Position numbers and translations under genes: made by a program | Part shown: positions 22,346 through 34,600 of the stretch, piece by piece | How positions within the stretch are numbered: position 1 is the stretch's first letter | How the letters are laid out: each line of letters opens with the position of its first letter | Notes under the pieces: generated by a model | The model's database searches: none | Told to the model about the DNA's origin: nothing | What the model saw: the letters and a program-made list of their open reading frames with translations, nothing else | Origin: Annona cherimola | Taxonomy: Eukaryota; Streptophyta; Magnoliopsida; Magnoliales; Annonaceae | NCBI GenBank assembly: GCA_030490835.1 | Contig: CM059972.1 | Span: 47,285,452-47,349,451 of the forward strand | DNA length: 64,000 nucleotides | Reading direction: 5' to 3'

Positions 22346-24775
22346 CGCATGCACTACCTGTAGAGGAAACCAATAAAATAATACAGGTGGAATTCTTTAT
22401 ATGTAGGTTAGCTATGGTTAATTAAATGTATTGATGTTCAATGGAACAAATACTCTAAAAACAAGAATATTTGGGGATTAAGACATCAACTAAGTGCTTA
22501 AGAATGAGCACAATGTGTGAAATATGAAAAATATGTGAAAAATGATAAGTAGAAGTAATAAACTTCCATACGATGTCTAATGAATGGTTAATGAATGAGT
22601 AATGATATATGGAAATGATACCCTAAATATAGGTATTAAACATATGGTGAAATGAATAGTATAATGCATAAGTTATGATGTGCACGTACACCCGGCTTGG
22701 AATTCAAGTGGGTTATGAATGTTAATAGAAATGGATTGGAAAACTGAGTTGAATGCAACAAAAGAAAGTATATGAATGCTATGTCATTCTTATATGTATA
22801 GGCAAAGGCAAAGGGATAAGCGAACCGAAAAGCTAAGTAAGCAAGGTAAGCAAGCAGCTTTCTAAATGAGTTTTGTTTTAAATGCTTTCCAAGTTATTTA
22901 AGGATGGTCATTCCTTGTCTAAATGTGTATTGAAATGCTATTTCAATTATGATGAATGAATTGCTTACTGTTTCGCAATTATGCATGAAATGTGATGAAA
23001 CATGAATTTATACGATGTTTCATTGAAATGATGTTTAAAAAGGGATGGTGCAAAGAATTCTCTACATGAGAATGACAAGTTTCATGTGTAAGGGGTATAT
23101 AATGCCGGGGTGACTAAGAGTCATGCATGGAATGGAAGTCAAGTAGGCTATTCGAGGTAGTAAGTGGACAAGGAGTCTCCCTTGATGTTGCCAAGTCGGT
23201 AGGTCTGGCGCCAAGGATGGAAAGGATCATGTCATGAAAGGACATTCCCCGTGCTAGCGTACCGTCACATGAAGGATAATGTCATGAATGGAAATGATGA
23301 ATTTGCACATCCGAAGTTTATGAAATGCCCAAAAACTGGGATTTACGAATAGTTTTTCATGAATGATTTTCATGAAATGTTTATGAAAGATTTATGAAAA
23401 AGTTTCTGCTCCATAGGTAGTTGATCACTTGCTAAGTGTCTCTACTGAATGGAGGAAAATGTTTTTAAAGAATGTTGCCTTCAAAAATGAATTTTCCTGA
23501 AAAATATATAGCTTGCTTATGTTGTTGAATTTCAACTTACGTTTTGTTTTCCAAACCCATAGACAGGTGAAAGGAAGGAGGCAAGGAGCACAGGTGGAGA
23601 TTCAAGGATGAATGAATTTCCATGAGTACCTGTACATGAACTTATGAATGTTAACAATTAAATTATTATTCAATGTTGTAGAAGGATTATGTTAAGTTTT
23701 ATGCCTATGGATTGGTGAAAATTTTTTATGGATAAATGGTAAGGCATGAAATATCATGATATGAATAAGTATGAAGGTTATGAGATGACATGTGTAATTC
23801 TCAAATGGTTTAATGGCCTCAAAAGGCATTTGATGGAAAGTTGAAACAAATGGAATGATATAAACTCCTAAGGAGTTAGGATTAAGTGGATAAATATCCA
23901 ATTAAAACCCGCCGCGTGATTAGGGCAACAATCCTAATGCACATTTACCAATCGATAGATCTTGAGATAGCATGATCACTTGCTAAGTGTCACTACTGGA
24001 TGGGGAGAAATGCATTTGCATACGTTTTTCTTTTCAAAAGCCCAAAGATTGGGATATAAAACCATTTATATGAAAAGTTATCCTAAATTGGATTTTTATG
24101 AGCCATTATGTATAAATTACCCTAAAAGCAGGGTGTTTTACACAAAATGTGTAAATATTAAGAATAAAAAGAAATAATTTTTATACAAAAGTTTTCATGA
24201 AAAGGATTTATGACTTGGTTGCTATAAACAAGCCCCAAGATGGGGATTATGAAAAAGGGTTTACGTTGAAAAATATTTTGGACATAAGAATGTCTTTATG
24301 TCCATTTCCAAAAGGTTTATGTGGGAAAAATAGTTGGACATGATAATGTCCATTTCCTAAAAGGATTTCTGTTGGAACATGTGTGGACATAAAAATGTCC
24401 GTTTCTAAAAGAGTTTAAGGGATAAAAGTGTTTTTAGACATATAAATATCCATTGCCAAAAAGGCTTACGTGAAATGTATTTTGGACATAAAAATGTCCA
24501 TTACCAAAGTGTTTATGTGAAAAATATTTTAGGACGTATAAACGTCCGTTTCTAACAAGGTTTACGTGGAAAAATATTTTAGGACGTATGAACGTCCAGT
24601 GCAAAAATGATTTATGTGGAAAAATGTCTTTTCGTGGACATGAGAATGTCCATTGCCAAATATGGTTTATGTCAAGATGTTTTGGGACATAAAATGTCCC
24701 CTGGCTAAAATGATTTATGAGAAAAATATTTTAGGAAATGATTTTCAAGGAAGTCTTGGCCTAAAAGATAAATTC
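22346..24775 (+). mobile_element. Tekay-type LTR fragment, plus orientation
   Basis: The sequence is the reverse complement of blocks at 39700-41140. An example is AGAAGTAATAAACTTCCATA near 22551, which matches the minus-oriented copy near 41043. It includes the palindrome array at 24285-24700 and stops at 24775 where a minus-oriented LTR terminus begins. Confidence 0.75.
24285..24700. repeat. Array of GGACAT/ATGTCC hairpin palindromes
   Basis: Eight or nine short dyads spaced about 45-55 bases apart. Examples are GGACATGATAATGTCC (24336), GGACATAAAAATGTCC (24385, 24484), GGACGTATAAACGTCC (24532), GGACGTATGAACGTCC (24582), GGACATGAGAATGTCC (24636) and GGGACATAAAATGTCCC (24684). The arms are six or seven bases with a three- or four-base loop. 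Some units have GGACGT with ACGTCC, so both arms changed together. Confidence 0.88.
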
Positions 24776-26754
24776 GTGGCGGCCCAACCCGAGCGTTACA
24801 TCCTTACCTCGGGATCTATTGACTGGTAAACGTGATCAAGATTGTTGCCCTGTCACATGGCGGGTTTTTACCTGAAATTTATCTAATTTAATATATTCTC
24901 ATAGGAGTTTATTTCCTCATATTTTCATCTCATGCATAACTAGGTCATCTCCAACCAATCATCACATAACAAAGCATGATGTTCAAAAACATTTCTTCTT
25001 TCACATAAATCACATGTCACTGCATGTATCATCATGGTTGTCAGCATAAAACATTAAAGTAGTTTACATCCATTCAACATAAGTTTTTCACAAACATGAA
25101 ACTTATAATGTTTTTTTTCCATTCCTTCAACAGTCAGCTCTTGCTCCCTTGCTAGGTCCCTTCTTTCACCTGTATATGGGTTTGGAAAACGAAAACGTGA
25201 GTCAAAACTCAATAAGAAAGCTTATATTTTACAGGCAATTCATTTCGAAGGCAACATTGTTTAAAACATTTCTCTCCATTCAGTAGAGACACTTAGCAAG
25301 TGATCAACTACCTGCGGAGCAGAAATATTTTCATAAAACTTGCATAAACATTTCGTAAACGTTTCATAAACATGGGATGTGCAAATTCATCCTTTCCATT
25401 CATAACATGATCCTTTCCATCCTTGGCGCCAGACCTTTCGACTTGGCAATGTCAAGGGGGACTCCTTATCCACTTAGTACCTCGACTAGCCTACTTGATT
25501 TCTATTCCATGCATGACTTTTAGTCACCCCGGCATTATATACCCCCTTACACATGGAACTTGTCATTCTCATGTAGAGAATTCTTTGCACCATCCCTCTT
25601 TAAACATCATTTTAATGAAACATCATATAAATTAATGCTTCATCATATTTCATGCATAATTGCGAAATAGTAAGAAATTATTTCTTTCAATAGAAATAAC
25701 ATTTCAATACGCATATAGACAAGGAATGGCCATCCTTAAACAACTTGGAAAGCATTTAAAACAAAACTCATTTAGAAAGTTGTTTGCTTACCTTGCTTGC
25801 TTAGCTTTCCGTTTCGCTTATCCCTTTGCCTTTGCTTATACATATAAGAATGATATAGCATTTATATACTTTCTTTTTCTTGCATTCAACTCAGTTTTCC
25901 AATCCATTTTCATTAACATACATAATTCCTTCGACTTCTCAAGTTGTTATGACCATATAGCACATACTTGTGCATTACATGGGCTTTTACACATCATATT
26001 TGGTCCCCTAAGTAGGGTAATAATTTAATCACATAATAATCATCCAATAATTATTATTTAATGGCTCTTTACCTTCCTTAAGCTATTTTTTACTTATTTT
26101 CCAAAATTCACACATCGGTGCTTATTTTAAGCACACGTTGTCGCCTTAAACCTCATTAATTAATTCCAAAATTTGAAATTAACATCATTCCAATCTAAAC
26201 AGATATATAATCATGAAATTCACCATATATTTATGCATTTTTGTACGAAATCACATTACACAAGTTATTCATCACCTATGCGTGTCTATCCTTTCACATA
26301 TGCCCATTTGGCAACACATACATGATGCATTTCATAAAAATTTTCAAGTCAACAATTTAATCCATATTTCAGCATGATAATTATCCTTGATTACCATTTT
26401 ATTTAGGTTATTTTCATGGAATTTAAATCCACCAATCATAGGTTCCCAAAACAGCAGCTTTGGAACTCATTTTTCACATTAACGTATCTTTTGATACTTA
26501 ACCCTAAATAGTTTTATAATTCCGAATTTTCAGCAATTAATCCATCTTTTCTTAATCCAAATTTAGGGTATTAACACATATTTAACATCCATAAATTAAC
26601 ACATCTCAAAACGGCAACTTGTTTACCCGTTTCGGGTCCCATTTTTACTTCATTTGGACATCATTTCATAAAATTCATAAAATCAGATTTGAATAAGATT
26701 TTTAGGTTTTAGAAAATGGTAAAAAAATAATTTACTTGGCCATTATTCACCCAG
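24776..26754 (-). mobile_element. Tekay-type LTR fragment, minus orientation
   Basis: It begins GTGGCGGCCCAACCCGAG, the reversed LTR 3' terminus, and follows the same block order as 39625 onward and 2730 onward, including GCTTGCTTACC and the AAACAGCAGCTTTGG block. It ends near 26754 where the next piece has the opposite orientation. Confidence 0.75.
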
Positions 26755-26975
26755 CACGTTAGAGGATAAGAGTGCATTGAATATTTGTGGAAAAATAGCT
26801 CCAAAGTGGGGTCCACAGCTGGAGCAAATCCAGCTCTATAAAAATGGGAACGTCCACATGAATTGAAGCTTTGAGAAATTTTCTAAGTGCCCAAGCTCTT
26901 CTCCCCCAAAGCAACATCTCACGTTCCAGCCCTAGGCCAGCAAGGAGGAAGAAAAGAGAAGACAAAAAAAGGAGG
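26755..26975 (+). mobile_element. Short inverted LTR fragment
   Basis: AGTGGGGTCCACAGCTGGAG with its flanks is the reverse complement of the block at about 13080-13170 in element B's LTR. It lies in opposite orientation to 24776-26754. This is a rearranged junction, not a simple insertion. Confidence 0.65.
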
Positions 26976-27620
26976 ACATGAGAATTTCCATTGCCAAATA
27001 TGGTTTATGTCAAGATGTTTTGGGACATAAAATGTCCCCTAGCCAAAATGATTTATGAGAAAAATTTTTTAGGACATGATTTTCAAGGAAGTCTTGCCCT
27101 AAAGATAAAATGCTTGCTTACTGAGTTATCACTCACGTTTTGTTTTCCAAACCTTAGACAGGTACTGGGAGACTCAAGCGGTCGAGGACCTAAGAAATGG
27201 AGAAAAGGTACGAGATAGTATCATGTGGGCTAAAAGGATTAGCCATGGTGAGTGGAATGATATGAATGAAAGTAATCGGGTATGCTGACGTATATGAATT
27301 TATTTAAAGTTCTAAGTTTTAGGAGAACTAATGAATGAATAAATGAATGTATGTATGGATGAATGTATGTCTGGAATGACAATGTCATGATTAGGTTAAG
27401 AGGGCCTATGCTGTATAATAGCATATTGAAATGGTTTAAAGGATATGTATAAGTGCACCATTGCTTATAAATGAAATGATGATGAATGAAGAAATGAAAA
27501 AAAATTGAACGAGTTCCAATTAAAATCCCGCCGCGTGATCAGGGCAATAATTCTGATTCACATTTACCAATCAATAAGGTCTTGAGGTAAGAAAGTGACG
27601 TCTCGGTTTGGGGCACCACA
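26976..27620 (+). mobile_element. 5' LTR of gypsy element C, 3' portion
   Basis: It starts inside the palindrome array (GGACATGAGAATTTCC) and ends GGTTTGGGGCACCACA at 27620. A PBS follows, so this is a 5' LTR. It matches 37213-37857 closely. The upstream part is missing. Confidence 0.85.
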
Positions 27621-27625
27621 GGAGT

Positions 27626-27637
27626 TGGTATCAGAGC
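27626..27637 (+). other. Primer-binding site, initiator Met tRNA (element C)
   Basis: TGGTATCAGAGC starts five bases (GGAGT) after the LTR end. It defines element C as plus-oriented. From 27638 to about 28799 the internal region is AT-rich and decayed, with no ORF resembling element B's acidic ORF. It includes a second PBS-like string near 29450. Confidence 0.9.
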
Positions 27638-28799
27638 ATGGATTGGTAAATAAGCGTAGTAAGAAAACACTTGATATCGCAAAGGTAGTATCTTAGCAAG
27701 AATTGATAGATAGATGTAGAGAAAAAAATGGAAAATGATGAAAGAGATAGATTGAGGTTATAAGGCATATACGATATATATTGTCTTCTACTAAATGTCA
27801 TTAGGACACAATGATATGACTATTTAAGGAAATATAGATGGTTTGCTATATTTCATGGTGTAGATAGTATACGAAGAAAAAAAATGATGATACGCAATTA
27901 TATGGCTAATTAAGGAAATGTAGTTGGATTGCTATATTTCATAGTGTAGATGATATACGAAGGAAAAATGATATGAGGTCAGACGAAATGAAGAAGGAGG
28001 TAGGAAAATTTAAGGGAAGACAAAGGATAGAAGGAAATAAGAACAGCTGATAGGTTATGGAACCCTACATAGACCCCCCTTACCTAAGGTAAACTATCCC
28101 TCACTTAAGATAGCACAAGACTGTGCTATATGATGAATATGTTTACGGTGCGACTCCATGACAGACATATGGAGGGCACCTGGCAGTCTTATGATAGGTG
28201 CCAAGGCGCCAACTTTCTAAGTGATTGTTGGTTTAGAATTTATGGTTATAATAAAATGACAGATTATATAGGTATAATTTGTATGTGTAAGGAAAAACAA
28301 CCTTACACCATGAAAAGAGAAGATAGAAATAAGAAAGGTAAGAAAAAGAGAATTTCTTTTGACTCCTAATGTATGATGTTTGATGTTATGAAAATATAAA
28401 TACACTTGATTTCATTCAGATGCTAAGTATATATATGAAAAAGGAAAGGTCATTAATCTTTTTAGATTATGTGATTGAATATGTATGATATGCATGATTC
28501 TGTGATAAGATACGATTATATTAATATGATTTTATATGTTGCTTTCTACAACATGCCTATCACCTTAGTTCTTAAACAAGGGAAAGGCAATTGTAGGTAT
28601 GAGGTAGCAGAGAAGAAGAGAAGCCAGTAGCAAGTCTAAACGACCAACGGCAAAAAGGACAAGTGAGTCCATGAACTCATCAACAATGGACAAATATAAA
28701 TCCTGAGTCAAAGGATTGGAGGCATTACCGCTACAAGGATACCTCATAGGTAGAAAGAGTGGAAGAAAGGATAACTGCAGCTTTAAAAGGAGCTATGCA

Positions 28800-29275
28800 G
28801 TAGGCCGCCTAAGATTTCGTGGCCCAGACAGTAGAAATAATACAAGGCCTTTGGGAAAATACCCAACGTGACCAATTAGAAGAAGGTAAAAATGACGGAC
28901 AAGTACAGGTAATAAATTTTTACCTAGTACCCAAACTTTTAAAGGTTAATAATGGTAAGATAGAAATGAATGGAAAGGTTATTAATGTCTTTCTAGCTCA
29001 GTATCCACCTAAGTTCTTAGATAAATCAGATTTTATTCAAGCTAAGCAGTGGATGACTAAAACCAAGAACATGTTGAAGGTCTAAACATGTAATCTTATG
29101 TAATGTCTAAGCATTGATTGACAATGCTTATAAGTAATAGGAAACCCTAAATGGCTATTATGCCATAATCAAAGAAGGTAATCTGGAAGAATTTGTTAAG
29201 AAATACCTTCCAATAGGACGTCGAGATATAATACATGTTGGTAATGAACATGTACAATTAGGGCAAGGATAACTT
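28800..29275 (+). pseudogene. Gypsy gag relic (element C)
   Basis: AQTVEIIQGLWENTQRDQL matches the gag start region of element B, and INVFLAQYPPKFLDKSDFIQ with AKQWMTKTKNM matches its core. EEFVKKYLPIGRRDI near 29185 continues the homology in another frame. The segment is broken by stops at 28800, 28809 and 29083 and by frameshifts. No zinc knuckle, protease or RT is recognisable downstream, so the internal region is mostly deleted or decayed. The stretch 29276-30059 holds no further coding match. Confidence 0.8.
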
Positions 29276-30059
29276 GCCACTAAAGATTAAGGAACCCGGT
29301 GTAGGGAAAGGAAAGAGTAAGAAAGATCAACTCAATCGATAGCTATAGTTGATAGGAAGTCTCTGCAACTTAATGCAGAAAAATGTAGCAAAACATGTCT
29401 AATTAGCACGAATAAAAGAAAAAGGAAATTACACATATGATGCCACAAAAGTTGGTATATCATAGCAAAGAATGGTAGATAGATGAAGAAAAATGAAGGC
29501 AAGAATAATTGCCGGAATTTTTCTCAATTCCGATGTGATTGAAAGATAAGTACGAGAGAAATAATTTCTCTATGATGATCATAAGAAATAAGATTAGAAA
29601 AAAATTGATAAAGACCCTTACTAGTTTATGGAAACTAGAAAGGGAGACCAGGAAGAAAATATTTTAGACTGGTTTAATACTGGTACTTCTATTAAGTAGT
29701 CTACGCTAGTATAACCTAGTTGTAGACAATATGAAATGAGAAAGAATGGGTAGCCTAAATCTTACCCTATGATAAGATGAGAAATTCTATAATTTATCTA
29801 TGTATAAGAATAATAGAGTGTCTACCATAGGAATAAGAGATGAATGGCACAAAGAAAAGAACAATTTTAATAAGATGTCCATAAGGGAACAGGAAACAGG
29901 AAGTAGTAGAGACAAGTGATAGGTCTATTGGACCAAGGCTAAAAATTCCACTAAGACAAAGTAGCACAGTGGAAGCGTAGTGAACCATTGAAATATTAGA
30001 GGAAGATGATGAATTAGCAAATTTATATGAGTTTTACCCCCGACCTTTGAAATGTAATA

Positions 30060-30094
30060 GGTTTCGGGACGAAACCTGTTATAAGGGGGGAGGA
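30060..30094 (+). other. Palindrome and polypurine tract of element C
   Basis: GGTTTCGGGACGAAACC (30060-30076) is a 7-bp arm palindrome. AAGGGGGGAGGA (30083-30094) is the polypurine tract, directly before the 3' LTR start TGTGAAACC at 30096. The same pair occurs on the minus strand at 50988-51023. Confidence 0.88.
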
Positions 30095-31648
30095 TTGTGA
30101 AACCCCAACCTATGTAGGACTCAATGGTATGCATTGAACATATATATTTTTAAATTATATGTGATCTAAATGAATTTTTAATGATTATGGATGATTTTAT
30201 GATATTTTGCAATTAGGGTTTAATTAAAAATGGTGATTAAAAATTTAATCGCCGGAGCCCAAAGTCAGTCGGTATGACCCGAGGGGCTTAAAGGATTTAA
30301 AGGTGACAAGGTGTTATGAATAATCGTGTTAATAATCGTGATTTAATTTATGGAGACCAAAATGTAATTATGAAATTAAAGTGAAAAATGATAGAAAATT
30401 CATAACTTGACGCCTACAAGGCGGATTTCGATAAAATTTGAAAAGTAAGCTCATGACGGTAGGCTCAATCTTTTGAATGGATTGGATTAAGGGAATCATG
30501 ATGAGATTAGGGTGATAATTAATTATTTGTATTCTCAAATCCAAAAAGATAAACTCAAGTAGTCATAACTTAAGTTAGAAAACTCGGTTTGAGATGAAAT
30601 TTGAAACGATGGAATAAAATTATGAAATCTATGAGATGAACGGAATGGATTAAGCTAATTATTATTGGATTTTCTTAATCACAAAAAGACGAAAGCCATT
30701 AAATGCAAGTCAAGGTAGGAAGCTTCTTGGACGTTGCAATCAGGGCAATTTGGGAAGGTGAATATAAAATTTACTAAAATGTCCTAGGGGTTGCTTGAGC
30801 ACCAAGATAAGTGGCAAATAAAAGGAGGAAAGAAAGGGAGCATGGGGCTGGACGTTCCAGCAAAGGAGAAGAGAAAGAGAAAGAGAGAGAGAGAAGAGAG
30901 GAAACTAAGGGGAGAAAAATTCTCCAAAAAAATCCATCTTTCAAAAGTATTTTGTAAGAAAAAGGGAATTTTGCCCTTTTTCACAAAGCAACAAATGTAA
31001 ATAAGTTTTGAATTTCTCTTATGATGTTTAATGATAAATAATCATGTTATAAAAGAAAAAGAAAAAGAAAAGAAAAAGGAGATTTGATTTATGAAAAAGA
31101 TTTGTTTTGCTAGGTCTTGATAATTAAATAATAAATGCTGATTTGGACATAGTTCATATGTTTTGAAATGATATTCGAAAAGTTTTGATTTCCTTTAGAT
31201 AAGGAAATCTATGTTGAAAATATCTTGAAAAATGTTTATATGGATGTGTTGAAGGGATTTAAGGATGACCAACCTCCTATGTTGATTTCATAAAATGGTT
31301 TGATTTCGGGTTGCTAAATGATATGAAAAAGATTATACAAACCCTTTATGTAAAAATGACAAAATTAATATGTGGACAAGAAATTGATTTTAAGGTGGTT
31401 GAGAAGGGGTTAGCACAATTGCATAACTTTTGTAAGCAAAAGGCCCCGAAATGGAAACCAAGAAAATGCTAGGAAAAATGTATGATTTATTTTTGAAAAT
31501 CTAAAAGTTTTGAAATTCTTTTATTAAAAGGGTTTTAAGGTGTGTTGTTTCTCAAACATTTCAAATATTTATCAAAATATTTTACTCAAAATATTTCTAA
31601 AAGAATTTAAGGAAGGTCATCCTAAAATTGGATTTCTATGAGCTATTA

Positions 31649-34600
31649 TGTGGCGCCCCAAACCGAGACATCACTTCCTTACCTCAAGACCTTATAGATT
31701 GGTAAATGTGAATCAGGATTATTGCCCTGATCACATAGTGGGATTTTAATTGGAACTCGTGCAAAGTTTTTTTTCGTTCATCATCGTTAATATCTTGACA
31801 TCTCACATCATTCGTCAAACAAGTGGCGATACACTTATAATAAAATTTCAAATTCTATTTCACTCATAGCATTCATCATGCTTTTCCATAATAAAAGTCT
31901 CCTTGACTAAATCATAACATATACATCCATACATCCATACATTCAATCATTTAATCATATAAAACTTAAAATTCTAATTAAGTTCACATACACATTAGCA
32001 TACCTTAGCATATTCATGCTTTCCATTTCTTATAGCCTACCCGGCCATCATCTCGTGCCTTACTTCATTTTAAGATTTTCATCTCCTTGAGTTTCCCGGT
32101 ACCTGTCTAAGGTTTGGGAAAACAAAATGTGAGTGACAACTCAGTAAACAAGCATTTTATCTTTTAGGGCAAGACTTCCTCGAAAATCATTTCCTAAAAT
32201 ATTTTTCTCATAAATCATTTTGGCTAGGGGACATTTTATGTCCCAAAACATCTTGACATAAACCATATTTGGCAATGGACATTCTCATGTCCACAAAGAG
32301 ACGTTTTTCCACATAAATCATTTTGGCATTGAACGTTCATACGTCCTAAAATATTTTTCCACTTAAACCTTGTTAGAAATGGACGTTTATACGTCCTAAA
32401 ATATTTTTCACATAAACACTTTGGTAATGGACATTTTTATGTCCAAAATACATTTCACATAAGATTTTTTGGCAATGGACATTCATATGTCCACAATCAC
32501 TTTTATCCCTTAAACTCTTTTAGAAATGAACATTTTTATGTCCACACATGTTCCAACAGAAATCTCTTTAAGAAATGGACATTCTCATGTCCAACCATTT
32601 TTCCCACATAAACCTTTTGGAAATGGACATTCTTATGTCCAAAACATTTTTCAACATAAACCCTTGTTCATAATCCCCATCTTGAGGCTTGTTCTTAAAT
32701 CCTTTTCATGAATCCTTTTCATGAAAACTTTTGCATAAAAATTTTTTCTTTTTATTCTTAATATTTACACATTTTGAGTAAAACACCCTGCTTTTAGGGT
32801 AACTTATACATAATGGCTCATAAAAATCCAATTTAGGATAACTTTTTATATAAATACTTTTATATCCCAATCTTTGGGCTTTTGAAAAGCAAGACGTACG
32901 CATACACATTTCTCCCCATCCAGTAGTGACACTTAGCAAGTGATCATGCTACCTTTTGGAAGAGAATCCTTAACAGAACGCTAGCCAGGCGGCTGTTTAT
33001 TTATCCTGCTCCCATCTTAGGGAGGGCGCCGCTGGCACTCCTGCCATCCCTTAGCGACTTGGCCTTATGTAGAGTGGGCCCCGGTCATCCCAACCGTGCT
33101 CTACAACCTGCCTGTTCGTTGTACTGGTGCACTGTACATTATTATGACGGACCGCAGTCCATTTGGTTTGAAGAACCACAAACCTCAGCCCATGTCCTTT
33201 TAAACCGGGATCACAGACCGCAGCCTGCATCAATACTCATAAAAGTCCTTGACCGAAGTCTATATCTTTAAAAATTATTTTCAAAAATAAATCACAGACC
33301 GCAGTCCGTGTCAACTTGTAAGCGAGCGCACCCACTTTAACAAGTTGTCATTTGAAATCTATTTTTAGGATGACCTTCCTTAAATTCTATTAGAAACATT
33401 TTTAGTAAAATATTTTGATAAATATTTGAAATGTTTGACGAAACAACACACCTTAAAACTCTTTTTAATAAAAGAATTTCAAAACTTTTAGATTTTCAAG
33501 AATAAATCATACATTTCTCCTAGCATTTTCTTGGTTTCCATTTTGGGGCTTTTGCTTACAAAAGTTATGCGATTGTGCTAACCCCTTCTCAACCACCTTA
33601 AAATTAATTTCTTGACCACATATCAATTTTGTCATTTTTACATAAAGGAGCCTTGCATGGTCTTTTGTATGCTACTTTAGCAACCCAAAACCAAACCATT
33701 TTAAAAAAATCAACATAGGAGATTGGTCATCCTTAAATCCTCTTCAACACATCCGTATAAACATTTTGCAAGATATTTTCAACATAGATTTCCTTATCTA
33801 AAGGAAATCAAAACTTTTCGAATATTATTTTAAAACATATGAACTATGTCGAAATCATCATTTATTATTTAATTATCAAGACCTAGCAAAACAAATCTTT
33901 TTCATAAATCAAATCTCATTTTTCTTTTCTTCTTTTTTTTCTTTTATAACATGATTATTTATCATTAAACATCATAAGAGAAATTCAAAACTTATTTACA
34001 TCTGTTGCTTTGTGAAAAAGGTCAAAATTCCCTTTTTCTTATAAAATACTTTTGAAACAACATCATAAAGAACTTGCTTATTTAAAAGCAAATTCTTAAA
34101 ACCATTGGCATCAAACATAAAACCCTTTGAAAATATTATTATGGAGAACTTGCTTACTCATAAGTAAAATTCTCAATTCCATTAACATAAAGCATTGTCA
34201 ATCTTTGGCAACACTGATGATAAAATCCTTTTCTTAAAACGTATTGCTTGCTTCTCATGAAGCAAACCTTGAGGCTTTTCCTGAAAGCCATTCTTTTCCA
34301 AAACTTACGACTTTTCATTAAAGCCGTCATTTTTCAAAACTTGTGCTTGCCCATTTGTCTAAACGTAATCATAAACAATTTTAATCACATATCATCACAT
34401 AGAAAGAAAACATCATTTTAGAAAGTTCGCTTGCTTACCTGAGATCGCCATAATCCCTTTCCTTCCATTCTTTTCCTTGCCTTTGCCTAAATAAATGAAA
34501 ATAACATTTCATTTATTTACATCATCTTCAAATACTTATATTCCTTAGGTTTTTCAACCTACATAAGTTCATCTAACTTAATCCACTTGTCTTTCAAGTC

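Noticed and set aside
24285..24700. Regularly spaced repeats that could suggest a CRISPR array
   Set aside because: The genome is a plant, the units are short palindromes inside an LTR with similar spacers, and there are no cas genes.
27626..27637. TGGTATCAGAGC as part of a tRNA gene
   Set aside because: It is only the 12-base primer complement next to an LTR end. No cloverleaf surrounds it. The same applies to 10432-10443.
33059..33271. Open frames in the AGACCGCAG repeat block of the solo LTR
   Set aside because: The block recurs at 43091-43352 with an extra 81-bp unit and different frames, so it is LTR repeat sequence.
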